DNA of 64,000 bases from Fretibacterium fastidiosum. GTDB lineage: Bacteria > Synergistota > Synergistia > Synergistales > Aminobacteriaceae. The stretch lies in assembly GCF_964642095.1 (NCBI RefSeq), contig NZ_OZ209244.1, positions 2,294,001 to 2,358,000 of the forward strand. Direction: 5' to 3'. The first letter of the stretch is position 1. The number at the start of each line of letters is the position of its first letter. Positions 39,684-48,847 of the stretch are shown here, piece after piece. Position numbers and translations under genes: made by a program. A model generated the notes under the pieces. It made no database searches. It was not told the DNA's origin and worked only from the letters and a program-made list of their open reading frames with translations.

Positions 39684-41059
39684 TTCGGCTCCTGCAGGCC
39701 GCGGACGATGGAGCAGAAGTGGTCGCCCCTCTGCCCGTAGTTCTCGTACATGTCCCAGCTGGTGCAGGCGGGGGACAGCAGGACCGTCATCCCCGGACGG
39801 GCCAGGGTCTGGGCCTTTCTGACGGCATCCTCCATGTCCTGCGCCAGGGTCACCGCCGTGAAGCCCGCTCCCCTCAGCGCCCCAGCGATCGCATCCCGCT
39901 CCTCCCCCAACAGGACGGCGGCGTCCGCTTCCCGCAGGACGCCCTCCGCAAGCGCCGCATAATCCTCCCCCTTCCCGCGGCCCCCCAGGATGACGACCTT
40001 GCGGCCGGGGAGAGCGGTCATGGCCGTCACCGAGGCGGCGACGTTCGTCCCCTTGGAGTCATCCACGTACAGGACACCGTCGACGGTCCCGGCCCGTTCG
40101 CAGCGGTGGGGCAGCGGGAAGAATCCCTTCAGAAGCGTCTTTGCGTCCTCATCCAGGCCGAGGAGGCGGAGGGCGGCCACGCTCATGGCCACGTTCTCCA
40201 GGTTGTGGGCCCCCAGAAGCGTGGTCTCCGAGTAGCGAAAGAGCGGTGTCATCTCCCCGTTCAGGCGCAGCGTCGCCTCCTCCTCCCCCATGAAGATGTG
40301 GCCCGCCATCCCGTGCTTCGGCCTCTCCTCCCAGCTCAGGGTGATGACGCGCTCCTCCCCGCCGGCCTTCAGGGCCTCCACGTCGCGATCCTGCACGATC
40401 CCCCACCCGGAAGGGGCGCGCAGCGACAGGATTTTCGCCTTCGCCGCGACGTAGGCCTCGTAGCTGCCGTGCCAGTTGAGGTGGTCCGGGGCAAGGTTGG
40501 TGACGATGGAGACGCAGGAGGAAAGCGTGTGGGTCCACTCCAGCTGAAAGCTGCTGAGCTCCAGGACCACGGCGTCGAACTCCCTGCCCGCAAAGACCGA
40601 CGCCGCCCTGCCCAGGTTCCCCCCGACGGCGACGTTGCGGTGCGCAGCGTTCAACATGTGCCCGATCAGGGCGGTTACGGTGCTCTTGCCGTTGCTCCCC
40701 GTGACGCCGATCAGCCTTCCGCGGAGCTGCGGGATCACGAAGTCCAGCTCTCCAATGAGGGGCGTCCCGCGCTTCCGGGCCGACAGGACCACCTCGGAGG
40801 TCGGCGGGATGCCGGAGCTGAGCAGCATGGCGTCCGCCTCAAAGGCCCGCCCCGTGTGTCCGTTCTCCTCCCAGGTGATCCCGTTCCGCGAAAAGAGCTC
40901 CGCGACCTCCGCGGACACCCCCTTTTGTTCCGTCACAAAGACCCGCGCTCCGATGCGGGCGGCCAGCAACGCAAGCTCCCGCCCGCTCACCCCGGCGCCC
41001 ACGACCGTCAGGCGCTTACCCTTCCAATTGGAAAAATCCCGTACCTTATCGTCCATCAC
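39680..41059 (-). CDS. murD: UDP-N-acetylmuramoylalanine-D-glutamate ligase
   Basis: MurD adds D-Glu to UDP-MurNAc-L-Ala; 459 residues. V-V-G-A-G-V-S-G-R-E at the start, the ATP loop G-V-T-G-S-N-G-K-S-T near residue 117, N-L-A-P-D-H-L-N-W-H, and Y-V-D-D-S-K-G-T-N are all MurD features. The start is GTG at 41059 or the adjacent ATG at 41056, with GAGAGGTG upstream. Its end overlaps ftsW. The 119 bases between it and mraY hold only a GC-rich palindrome. Confidence 0.96.
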   Translation of the reverse strand: MMDDKVRDFSNWKGKRLTVVGAGVSGRELALLAARIGARVFVTEQKGVSAEVAELFSRNGITWEENGHTGRAFEADAMLLSSGIPPTSEVVLSARKRGTPLIGELDFVIPQLRGRLIGVTGSNGKSTVTALIGHMLNAAHRNVAVGGNLGRAASVFAGREFDAVVLELSSFQLEWTHTLSSCVSIVTNLAPDHLNWHGSYEAYVAAKAKILSLRAPSGWGIVQDRDVEALKAGGEERVITLSWEERPKHGMAGHIFMGEEEATLRLNGEMTPLFRYSETTLLGAHNLENVAMSVAALRLLGLDEDAKTLLKGFFPLPHRCERAGTVDGVLYVDDSKGTNVAASVTAMTALPGRKVVILGGRGKGEDYAALAEGVLREADAAVLLGEERDAIAGALRGAGFTAVTLAQDMEDAVRKAQTLARPGMTVLLSPACTSWDMYENYGQRGDHFCSIVRGLQEPN

Positions 41060-41178
41060 GGCAGAAAATTCACCTCTCGTCCGCCGCGCCGGCGGCGCGG
41101 CATCAAAAACGATCGAACCCGCTCTCCTTTTGGGAACCCCTCCGGGGCGGCTCGCTTACAAACCCTGCCGGCAACCGC

Positions 41179-42123
41179 TCAGCCCTCGCCCCCAACGCAG
41201 AGCAGAAGCAGCGAAAGCCACGCGGCTCCGACGGCCTGAACGAGCCAGAAGCGTGCCGTCACCAGGCTCTCGTCCCAGCCCATCCGCTGAAAATGGTGAT
41301 GGAGAGGCGCCATCAGAAATACGCGCCGGTTCAGCTTGCGGATCGTGAAGATCTGAATGGCCGACGTGAGCATCTCGATCCCGAACAGGAACCCCACCGG
41401 GATCAGGGCCAGCAGCCGACCGTTCGTCACGCAGAGCCCGGCCAGAGCGCCTCCGAGAAAGTGTGCCCCCGTGTCCCCCATGAACGTGCGCGCCGGGCGC
41501 AGGTTGAAAAACATGAAGCCGGCGGTCATGAAGAACAGCATGGACACCGTCGTGACGTTGAACTCGGACGCCGGGATCAGAAAGGGCAGGGCCGTCAGGG
41601 AGATCATCGCGCACCCTCCCGCCAGGCCGTCGAGGCCATCCGTTATGTTGACCGCGTTCAGCATCCCCACGCACCCGATGAAGGTCAGGGGAGCCAGGAG
41701 CGGCCAACCGAGCTCAAGCCCCGGCCAAAGGCCCGCGCGTCCCTTCAGAAAGACCAGCAGGACCCAAAGGCCGCAGACGACGAGCTGCACCTTGAGCTTC
41801 GTCAGGCTGCGCAGGCCCTCACTGGAACGGCTGAAGAACTTCAGCCCGTCGTCCAGGAGCCCGATAAAACCTCCCGCCAACGGAAGGGACCAGAAGGTCA
41901 GCGACTCGCCGCTCCAAGTCGAAGCCAGGCCCAGCAGGGCCAGCACCAGGAACACCGCGCCGCCCATCGACGGCGTAGCGGCCTTGACCTCCACGTCGAT
42001 GCCCACCCCGTAGCTCTTCTGCGCCTGCGTCAGGCTCACGCGCCGTTGAACGCGAAGCCAGACGTACTGCAGAACGAGGCTGAGGCAGAAGAAGGCCGCA
42101 CCCCACAGGGTCGCCCGCTTCAT
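41179..42123 (-). CDS. mraY: Phospho-N-acetylmuramoyl-pentapeptide-transferase
   Basis: MraY transfers phospho-MurNAc-pentapeptide to undecaprenyl phosphate, giving lipid I. The protein has 314 residues and about ten membrane helices. It carries T-P-S-M-G-G, L-D-D (first Asp pair), N-A-V-N-I-T-D-G-L-D-G-L-A and the histidine loop P-L-H-H-H-F. The ATG at 42123 overlaps the murF stop as ATGA. The frame upstream is open but inside murF. Confidence 0.96.
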   Translation of the reverse strand: MKRATLWGAAFFCLSLVLQYVWLRVQRRVSLTQAQKSYGVGIDVEVKAATPSMGGAVFLVLALLGLASTWSGESLTFWSLPLAGGFIGLLDDGLKFFSRSSEGLRSLTKLKVQLVVCGLWVLLVFLKGRAGLWPGLELGWPLLAPLTFIGCVGMLNAVNITDGLDGLAGGCAMISLTALPFLIPASEFNVTTVSMLFFMTAGFMFFNLRPARTFMGDTGAHFLGGALAGLCVTNGRLLALIPVGFLFGIEMLTSAIQIFTIRKLNRRVFLMAPLHHHFQRMGWDESLVTARFWLVQAVGAAWLSLLLLCVGGEG

Positions 42124-43508
42124 GAGGCGGCTCCCCCACGTTCCGCAACGAGGCCGCGCACCACGTTCTGAAGGCCGAGGCTGTTCGACCCCTTGACCAG
42201 GAGGCCGGTCCACGACGTCCCCTCGGCGATCTCGAGCGCCTCTCCCCAGTCCCGCACGAAGGCGAGCCCCGGACGCTCCGGCACCGCGCTCCTCCAGGCG
42301 TCCCCCACCAGGACCACGCTCTGCAACCCGTTCAATAGGGGCTCCAGCTCACGGTGATAGCGGAGCGTTTCCCGTCCCATCTCCCGCATCTCTCCCAGGA
42401 TCGCCATCTTTCCCTCGACCTGCAGTTTCACAAAGGTCGCCAGGGACGCCCGCATCGACTCGGGGTTCGCGTTGTAGGCATCGTCCACCAAAAACCTCCT
42501 GCCGCCGTCCAGCGACAGGATCCTGCCCCGTCCATCGAGGGGCTGAAAGCCCCTCAACGCCTCCGCACACTCCGCGAGCCCAATCCCCTTGAGCTCACCG
42601 AACGCCGCGGCGAAGGCGAGGGGCAGGGCGAGGTGCGTCCCCCACACCCCGGCGCTGAAGCGCGCCGTCGCCCCGTCCCGGCTTCTGAGGCGAAAGGTGA
42701 GCTCAGGCCGATTGCCCCGCATCTCAAAGCGTGGGGCTTCAATGCGGCAATCGGCTCCGTCGCTTCCTATCGAGAGCGTCTCCGCCTTCCCCCCCATGCT
42801 CAGCGCCGCGTTGCGCAGGGGGAGGCAGTCGAAGTTGTAGAGGAGACGCCTCAGCCGCGGGGAGCGGACGATCTCCATTTTACCCCTAAGCACCCCTTCC
42901 AGGGAACCGAATCCCTCGAGGTGAACGGGAGCCACCTGAGTGATCGCGGCCGAGGTCGGCGGGAAGAGGTTCGTCAGTTCCAATATCTCCCCCGGCTTGT
43001 TGGCTCCAAACTCCAGGAGCAGCACCTCCGCGTCCGGCGGCATGGCGAGGACCGTGCAGGCGCACCCGATCCTCGTGTTCAGGCTGCGGGCAGCGGCGTG
43101 CAGCCTGAATCGCCCTCCCAGCACCTGCTGAAGGGCCGCGCGGGTGGTGGTCTTCCCCACGCTCCCCGTGACGGCGACCACCTCAGGGACCTCCAGGCTG
43201 CTCAGGTAGGCCGAGGCCAGCCGGGCCAGGTCCCGTTCCGGTTCATCCAACTCCACGCAGGGCACGGGCAGGCCGCCGGGCCTCTTCCCCCGGCGGACGA
43301 CGATCAAGCCCGCCCCTCGCTCCAGGGCCTGGGGGACGTACCGGTGGCCGTCCACGCGCTCTCCCTCCAGGGCGACGAAGGCCCCGCCGGGCTCCACGCA
43401 GCGGCTGTCCGTCGCGACATGGGCCGGGAAGGGACGGCCTGCGGCCTCCTCCGGCAGGGGCTCGCCGATGAGGGCGAACATCTCCCCCAGCGACGGCCTC
43501 CCCTTCAA
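42120..43508 (-). CDS. murF: UDP-N-acetylmuramoyl-tripeptide-D-alanyl-D-alanine ligase
   Basis: MurF adds D-Ala-D-Ala to the tripeptide precursor. The ATP loop is V-T-G-S-V-G-K-T-T-T, then L-E-F-G-A-N-K-P-G-E and D-D-A-Y-N-A-N-P-E-S-M, typical MurF motifs. I chose TTG at 43508, directly after the murE stop, because GGAGGGG lies ~11 bases upstream and the 462-residue product has the usual length. The open frame extends back to 43586, overlapping murE by 61 bases, and an ATG lies 8 codons downstream. The stop overlaps mraY. Confidence 0.93.
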   Translation of the reverse strand: MKGRPSLGEMFALIGEPLPEEAAGRPFPAHVATDSRCVEPGGAFVALEGERVDGHRYVPQALERGAGLIVVRRGKRPGGLPVPCVELDEPERDLARLASAYLSSLEVPEVVAVTGSVGKTTTRAALQQVLGGRFRLHAAARSLNTRIGCACTVLAMPPDAEVLLLEFGANKPGEILELTNLFPPTSAAITQVAPVHLEGFGSLEGVLRGKMEIVRSPRLRRLLYNFDCLPLRNAALSMGGKAETLSIGSDGADCRIEAPRFEMRGNRPELTFRLRSRDGATARFSAGVWGTHLALPLAFAAAFGELKGIGLAECAEALRGFQPLDGRGRILSLDGGRRFLVDDAYNANPESMRASLATFVKLQVEGKMAILGEMREMGRETLRYHRELEPLLNGLQSVVLVGDAWRSAVPERPGLAFVRDWGEALEIAEGTSWTGLLVKGSNSLGLQNVVRGLVAERGGAAS

Positions 43509-43525
43509 CGGCGGACGCCCCTCCC

Positions 43526-45004
43526 TCAGGCCCGAAGCCACGCCTGCACCGTCTCCGCGTCGCTGTAGGGCGTCCTCTTGCCGCACCTCTCCAGGTATCG
43601 CTCCGGCCCCTTCCCCGATACCGTCAGGACGTCGCCCCCCGACAACAGTTCAAGGCCACGGCGCACCGCCTCCCCACGGTCCAGGATCACCTCGTGGGAC
43701 GCTCCGTCCCGAACCTCTGCGATCCCCGCCTCGATCTCGCCCGCGATCTTCGCGGGGTCCTCGTCCCGCGGGTTGTCCATCGTCACGATCACGTGGTCCG
43801 CCAGCTCCCCCGCGACGCGCCCCAAAGCGGGACGGTTTAGAGGGTAACGCCCGCCGCCGTGTCCGAAGACCGATACCACCCGCCCCTTCGTCAGGGCACG
43901 TACCGTGGTCAGGAGGCTCTCGAGGGCGGCCGGGGTGTGCGCGAAGTCCACGAAGCAGCAGGCCCCGTTGGACAGCACGTAGCGCTCGAGACGCCCCGGC
44001 ACCTGAGGGGTGAGGGCAACCCCGTGGACGATGGCCTCATCGCTGACCCTGCCTCGCAGAGCCGTGACCGCGCAGAGGATGTTCCAGACGTTAAACTCCC
44101 CGGACAGGGGGCTCGTGAGGTCCAGCGGACTCATGCCGCGCATCTCCACCCGCATCTCCGTCCCCCTGAGGGAGGTGCTCCACTGGCTCACTCGGGCAAA
44201 CGTGTCCTCCGCCGCCATGGAGAAACCCCTGAGGTGCTCCGGCGCCTCCTCCAGGAGCCGCCGTCCGTAAGGGTCGTCCCCGTTGGCCGCCCCCAGGAAG
44301 TCGGGCTTCGCGTACCGGGTGAACAGCAGGCGCTTGGCCTGAAAGTAGTCTTCCATCTCCTTGTGAAAGTCGAGGTGCTCCGGGTTGAGATTGGTGAAGA
44401 CGGGAACGTCGTAGCTCGCGCCGCGCAGCCGCCCCAGGGTGAGCCCGTGGGACGAGGTCTCCATGACGCAGGCGGCGCACCGGTTCCGCACCATGTCCGC
44501 AAGCCGGCGCTGGACGACGCAGCTCTCCGGCGTCGTGCGGGTCGCGTCGTGCTCCTCGGCGCCGTCGCTCTCCACGATGGTCCCCAAAAGCCCCGTTCGG
44601 ACGCCGGCCGCCTGCAGGATGCTGCGCAGGACGTAGGTCGTCGTGGTCTTGCCGTTGGTCCCCGTCACGCCGACCATCAGGAGCTTCTCCGCGGGCCTGT
44701 CGTAGACGGCCGCCGCGGCGTCCCCCATGACGTCGCGCACCGACGGGACGACGACCGCCGGCAGGCCGACGCCGGGGTCCCGCTCGCAGAGCAGGGCCAG
44801 CGCCCCGCGCTCCCTGGCCTCCATGGCGTAGTCGTGGCCGTCGCTCCTCTCGCCGCGGATGCAGCAGAAGAGGGTGCCCTCGCCCACCTGGCGGCTGTCC
44901 GACGCCACGTCGCCGATCAGTGGGTCCTCCGCTGCGTTCCTGACTTCGAGGGACGGCGTCCGCCCTCGAATCGCGGCAAGGACCTCGGAAAGTTTTATGC
45001 TCAT
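43526..45004 (-). CDS. murE: UDP-N-acetylmuramoyl-tripeptide synthetase (meso-DAP type)
   Basis: MurE adds the third stem-peptide residue; 492 residues. V-T-G-T-N-G-K-T-T-T is the ATP loop. M-E-T-S-S-H-G-L and V-D-F-A-H-T-P follow. D-N-P-R-D-E-D-P matches the D-N-P-R motif of DAP-adding enzymes; lysine-adding MurE proteins lack this Arg. With dapF in the window, this supports meso-DAP in the wall. The ATG at 45004 overlaps the ftsI stop as ATGA. Confidence 0.96.
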   Translation of the reverse strand: MSIKLSEVLAAIRGRTPSLEVRNAAEDPLIGDVASDSRQVGEGTLFCCIRGERSDGHDYAMEARERGALALLCERDPGVGLPAVVVPSVRDVMGDAAAAVYDRPAEKLLMVGVTGTNGKTTTTYVLRSILQAAGVRTGLLGTIVESDGAEEHDATRTTPESCVVQRRLADMVRNRCAACVMETSSHGLTLGRLRGASYDVPVFTNLNPEHLDFHKEMEDYFQAKRLLFTRYAKPDFLGAANGDDPYGRRLLEEAPEHLRGFSMAAEDTFARVSQWSTSLRGTEMRVEMRGMSPLDLTSPLSGEFNVWNILCAVTALRGRVSDEAIVHGVALTPQVPGRLERYVLSNGACCFVDFAHTPAALESLLTTVRALTKGRVVSVFGHGGGRYPLNRPALGRVAGELADHVIVTMDNPRDEDPAKIAGEIEAGIAEVRDGASHEVILDRGEAVRRGLELLSGGDVLTVSGKGPERYLERCGKRTPYSDAETVQAWLRA

Positions 45005-46674
45005 AGGGATCCCTTCTTCTGTGCGTAATATTCGAGTTCCGCCATCTCCTCGACGATGGCCCGAAAGGGGGGCGCCGCAAGTTCGCCGCCGTAATAGCGC
45101 CCCCCCGCCGGCTCCCCGATGACGAGGAGCATGAGGTACTTCGGGTCCTCGTAGGGCCAGAAGCCGATGAAGGAAGCCACGTAACGGTGGCGGCTGTACT
45201 TTCCGCCCTCCGGCACCTGAGCGGTGCCCGTCTTCCCCGCCAGCCGGGTGACCTTCGTCTCGGCCCTCCTGCCGGTGCCCTCGACGACGGCGTCCCGCAT
45301 CGCCTTCCGCAGCCACCTTGCGGTCTCCGGCGTCAGCACCTCGCGCAGGACGAGGGGGGAGCCCTCGTACACCGTCTCCCCCATGGAGTTGGTCGCCTTC
45401 TTCACAATGTAGGGGCTCATCAGCCTGCCGCCGTTGACGATGGCGGCCGTCGCATTGATCAGCTGCAGCGGGGTCACCGCCAGCCCCTGGCCGATCGCGA
45501 TGTTGGCGGGCACGACGCCGCGCCACTGTTCGGGAAAGGGGACGATCCCCTCCGCCACCGCCGGCAGTTCGATGTCGCTCTCCTGCCCGAACCCCATGGC
45601 TCTGAGGCTCTCGTACATCTTCGCCTTTTCCGCCCGGATGCCGATCTGCGCCATGCCCACGTTGGAGGACTTGATGATCAGGTGGGCGGTGTCGATCCTT
45701 CCCATGGCCTTGGAAGCGGCCTCGGCCACGTACCCGTCCGCCACCTTCAGCCGCGCCGGACAGTTGAACGTCTCGTTCGTCCGGGCCCAGCCGTTCTCCA
45801 GCGCGATCCCCATGACGAGCGGCTTGAGGGTGGACCCCGGCTCATAGCCCCGACTGATCGCGTTGTTCGAGAGGGCCTCCGAGGCCAGGCTCCTTCGATC
45901 GCCCGGATCGAACGGAGGCCAGCTGGCCATCGACAGGATCGCCCCCGTCCACGGGTCCATGCAGACGGCAGCCGCCCACTTGGCGCCGTTGTCCTTCGCT
46001 GTCTTGAAGAGGTGCTTCTCGACGACGTACTGCATCCTGCTGTCAACGGTCAGGGTCACGACGGGCGTCGTGCGCCTCTGCTTTGACACGTCGTTGACGA
46101 GGACGGCGGACTGGGCGCCCGGTCGGCGGACCAGGATGCGGTACCCCGGCGGGTTGTACAGCGTGGAGTCCCAGGCCTGTTCGATCCCCGCAAGGCCCCG
46201 GTTGTCGATGTCGCAAAAGCCCAGAACGTGGGCCAGGAGGGACTGGTTGGGATACCTTCGGTCCTGCTCTCCGATGTCGAGCAGCGCCCTCAGGTTGAGC
46301 GCCCGAAGGTCCGCCCCCTCTTTCGGGGACACCTTCCGGCGGAGCCACATGAATTGGGAATCCCCCGCCTGCGCCAGCCGTGCGAGGAGGTCCTCGGACA
46401 GCGCCCCCTGCAGCGCCAACGCCTCGTCGGAGGTGAGGAGGCTGGGGTCCACGGCAAAACTCGACACGGGCTCGGAGATCACGAGGGCGTTCTCCCGCTC
46501 GTCCTGGATGATCCCCCGGTCCGCCCGCATGGGGACGCGCCGCCAGTACTGGTGCTGGGACTGCTGGATGATGCGCGGGCTCGGAAAACAGTGGCGCTCG
46601 ATCAGCGCCCCTCCCATCAGAAGGTACAGGACGGCGAACGGGAACCAGGGGCTGATCAGATGCCGTTTTCGCAA
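45001..46674 (-). CDS. ftsI: Division-specific penicillin-binding protein (class B PBP3)
   Basis: FtsI is the septal transpeptidase; 557 residues. One N-terminal membrane helix (F-P-F-A-V-L-Y-L-L-M-G-G-A-L) is followed by the pedestal domain. The active site is P-G-S-T-L-K-P-L (SxxK), with K-S-S-N as the second motif and A-G-K-T-G-T-A-Q as the third. I chose TTG at 46674 because AAGGTGG lies 7 bases upstream, and it follows ftsL by 46 bases. There is no C-terminal PASTA domain, unlike sporulation SpoVD types. Confidence 0.94.
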   Translation of the reverse strand: MRKRHLISPWFPFAVLYLLMGGALIERHCFPSPRIIQQSQHQYWRRVPMRADRGIIQDERENALVISEPVSSFAVDPSLLTSDEALALQGALSEDLLARLAQAGDSQFMWLRRKVSPKEGADLRALNLRALLDIGEQDRRYPNQSLLAHVLGFCDIDNRGLAGIEQAWDSTLYNPPGYRILVRRPGAQSAVLVNDVSKQRRTTPVVTLTVDSRMQYVVEKHLFKTAKDNGAKWAAAVCMDPWTGAILSMASWPPFDPGDRRSLASEALSNNAISRGYEPGSTLKPLVMGIALENGWARTNETFNCPARLKVADGYVAEAASKAMGRIDTAHLIIKSSNVGMAQIGIRAEKAKMYESLRAMGFGQESDIELPAVAEGIVPFPEQWRGVVPANIAIGQGLAVTPLQLINATAAIVNGGRLMSPYIVKKATNSMGETVYEGSPLVLREVLTPETARWLRKAMRDAVVEGTGRRAETKVTRLAGKTGTAQVPEGGKYSRHRYVASFIGFWPYEDPKYLMLLVIGEPAGGRYYGGELAAPPFRAIVEEMAELEYYAQKKGSL

Positions 46675-46720
46675 CGGTCTTCCACCTTGGTGACCATGGC
46701 TCGCGCAGGACGGCCCCGCG

Positions 46721-47107
46721 TCACCGCCGCTCCCCGCCCCAGAGCCAGGCCAGGCTGGCGCGCCACCCGGCGTCGTCGGGCCTGGGCGCAGGGCTCCCCG
46801 CGGAGGCCAGGCGTTCCTGAGGCCCGACCGACAACGCCTCGACCCGCAGCACCTTCTGCATCCCCAGGCACTCCTTGCAGTAGGTGTAGATCTTGATCGG
46901 AGCGACGAGGGCGGACAACTCCTGCTGCAGCCGGGTCTCCTCCGCGACGTACTGCTGTATGGATTCGTTGATGGAATCGAGTCGATAGGCCAGGCGCGCC
47001 GCGTGGAAGCGCAGGAACCCAAGAAGGGCGATGAGGAGGAGGCCCCCTCCTGCCCACAGGATCAACGCGATCCCACGCCTCGACGAACGATCCTTTACCT
47101 TCTGCAT
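46721..47107 (-). CDS. ftsL: FtsL-type division protein
   Basis: This 128-residue protein has a basic start (K-V-K-D-R-S-S-R-R), one membrane helix (I-A-L-I-L-W-A-G-G-G-L-L-L-I-A-L-L) and a short coiled coil (Y-R-L-D-S-I-N-E-S-I, then E-E-T-R-L-Q-Q-E-L). Sequence conservation in FtsL is low, so the call leans on this topology and on the position between rsmH and ftsI. FtsL pairs with FtsB, whose likely gene is at 15958-16263. The ATG at 47107 is chosen over the open frame further upstream. Confidence 0.82.
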   Translation of the reverse strand: MQKVKDRSSRRGIALILWAGGGLLLIALLGFLRFHAARLAYRLDSINESIQQYVAEETRLQQELSALVAPIKIYTYCKECLGMQKVLRVEALSVGPQERLASAGSPAPRPDDAGWRASLAWLWGGERR

Positions 47108-47245
47108 ACGAGATTTCGCCCCACTTTCATCCCTGCCTATCTGCGGGTCAACGCCCCCGCCCGTTCTCCACGCGCTCGGGCTGCGTCGACCGCAGTCATC
47201 TTCCATGAATCGGCTCGCAAGCCGGACGTCCTCTGCGACGGAAAA

Positions 47246-48157
47246 CTACCCGCCCTCAAAAAAACGAAAGGCCCGAAGTTTTGCGCTCCTCGACCGGTAG
47301 TTGCGCGTCCGCTCCTCCTCCTGGGGCAGGAGTGGATGCCGCGTCAGCGCACGGCCCAGCCCCTTCTCCTTCTCCCAGCTCCGAAAGCGGTGCTTCACGA
47401 TCCGATCCTCCAGCGAGTGGTAGGACACCACCACCGCCACACATCCCTCCCCCGCCAAAGTCGGCAGGGTCGCCAGCATGGACTCGATCGCCGAAAGCTC
47501 GTCGTTCACGAAGATGCGCAGCGCTTGAAACACCCTTCGTGCGGGATGGGTCCCCATCTTCCTCTGAACGGGGGCCGGCAGGACCTCCCGGATCAGGGTT
47601 ACCAGTTCCCCCGTCGTCTCAAGTCGCAGCCCCCTGGCCCGACGCTGGATTATACCATTGGCAATGCGGCGGGAGTAACGCTCATCGCCGTACTCCCAGA
47701 AGATCCGAGCCAACTCGTCGGCGCTCAGGCCGCTCAGCACCTCCGCTGCGCTGGGAGCTCCGCCGCCTGGATCCATCCTCATGTCCAATGGGCCGTCCTG
47801 CTGAAACGAGAAGCCCCGCGCAGCCTCCGTCAGTTGCAGATTGGAGACGCCAAGGTCGAACACGAACGCATCGAAGGGGGCCTCCCCCTCTAAAACCCCT
47901 GCGATATCCCCAAAGTTGGCGTGTACGGCGCAAAAGCGCGGGGCAAAAGCAGATAGGCGCCCCTTCGCCAGGCGCAGCGCATCCGGGTCTCGATCCACCC
48001 CCCAGACCCGCCCATCGGGGAAAGCCCGGAGGATCGCCTCCGAGTAACCGCCCAACCCCAGGGTACCGTCCACAATCCGAAGCGCCCTGCGCGGCTCCGA
48101 CGCCTCGCTCAGAAAGGAAAGGACCTCCGGCAGCAGGACTGGCTCATGCGTCTCCAT
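47246..48157 (-). CDS. rsmH: 16S rRNA (cytosine1402-N4)-methyltransferase
   Basis: RsmH (MraW) N4-methylates C1402 in the ribosomal P-site; 303 residues. M-E-T-H-E-P-V-L-L-P-E-V-L at the start, the SAM site D-G-T-L-G-L-G-G-Y-S, D-L-G-V-S-N-L-Q-L, G-P-L-D-M-R-M-D, and V-V-S-Y-H-S-L-E-D-R are textbook motifs. It overlaps the mraZ end by 14 bases, as usual at the head of the dcw cluster. Confidence 0.97.
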   Translation of the reverse strand: METHEPVLLPEVLSFLSEASEPRRALRIVDGTLGLGGYSEAILRAFPDGRVWGVDRDPDALRLAKGRLSAFAPRFCAVHANFGDIAGVLEGEAPFDAFVFDLGVSNLQLTEAARGFSFQQDGPLDMRMDPGGGAPSAAEVLSGLSADELARIFWEYGDERYSRRIANGIIQRRARGLRLETTGELVTLIREVLPAPVQRKMGTHPARRVFQALRIFVNDELSAIESMLATLPTLAGEGCVAVVVSYHSLEDRIVKHRFRSWEKEKGLGRALTRHPLLPQEEERTRNYRSRSAKLRAFRFFEGG

Positions 48158-48578
48158 TCATTTCCCCTCCCGCGAGCTCCTGCAGGGCGTCCAACCCTGC
48201 CTGGCTGTACTCCGTCCAGGCAGCGCGATCCCAAACCTCCGCGTGGTCGTTCACGCCATTGACCACCAGGTCCTGACGAATTCCGGCATAGTCACGCAAC
48301 ACGCTCGGCAGCAGGATTCGCCCTGCTCCATCCGGGGCCAGATCATGGGCACTCGCCAGCACGATTCGCTGAAGCCGGCGGGCCTTGGCGTTGTTCATGA
48401 AGGATTCCGCATCCATCCACCGGATGAGCCTTTCCCACTCCGCCTGAGAGTAGAGGGAGACGCAGCGCTCCATCCCGAAGGCCGCGATCACCGTCTCGCC
48501 CAGTTCATCCCGAAACTTCGCAGGAAGCACCAGGCGGGACTTTGCATCCAGGCGATGTTCAAAGGTTCCCATCAGCAC
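48144..48578 (-). CDS. mraZ: Transcriptional regulator MraZ
   Basis: MraZ is a DNA-binding repressor of the dcw operon that it heads; 144 residues. Two SpoVT-AbrB-type halves are visible: L-D-A-K-S-R-L-V-L-P-A-K-F-R-D-E near residue 12, and G-A-G-R-I-L-L-P-S-V-L-R near 90. It starts GTG (48578) or ATG (48572). The N-terminus M-L-M-G-T-F matches the common M-F-M-G start of the family, supporting the GTG. Four 10-bp-spaced repeats lie 42 bases upstream. Confidence 0.95.
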   Translation of the reverse strand: MLMGTFEHRLDAKSRLVLPAKFRDELGETVIAAFGMERCVSLYSQAEWERLIRWMDAESFMNNAKARRLQRIVLASAHDLAPDGAGRILLPSVLRDYAGIRQDLVVNGVNDHAEVWDRAAWTEYSQAGLDALQELAGGEMNGDA

Positions 48579-48619
48579 CCTGGACCGTCTCCTTCCCCTC
48601 GACGTTTTCCCCTCTTTCT

Positions 48620-48655
48620 ACCACTACGCACCACTTCATTACACTCAGGACCACT
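48620..48655 (-). promoter_or_regulatory. MraZ operator: four direct repeats at 10-bp spacing
   Basis: On the plus strand ACCACT occurs at 48620, 48630 and 48650, with the variant TACACT at 48640. On the minus strand this is AGTGGT repeated in exact 10-bp phase. MraZ in other bacteria binds 3-4 short G-rich direct repeats spaced by one helical turn upstream of its own gene. The position, 42 bases before mraZ, fits autoregulation. Confidence 0.75.
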
Positions 48656-48798
48656 TTATCACGTAGTTGAAATAACTTAAGAGCCATAAGGCTTAATAAT
48701 GCTAATTCCAAAGTCCCCCTTCGGGGAAGGAAGCCTCATGTGAACGCGGCCGCGGCCTTTGCCCCGCGACGACCGCAGAGCCCGCAAAACCGAGGACG

Positions 48799-48807
48799 TG
48801 GTATACT
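48799..48807 (+). promoter_or_regulatory. Extended -10 promoter for the Na/Pi transporter operon
   Basis: TGG-TATACT (48799-48807) is an extended -10 box without a strong -35. Transcription would begin near 48814, ~35 bases before the GTG start at 48848. Confidence 0.5.
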
Positions 48808-48847
48808 TACGTCACGGGAAGAAGATCTCTTTTTGGGGGTACGGCTT

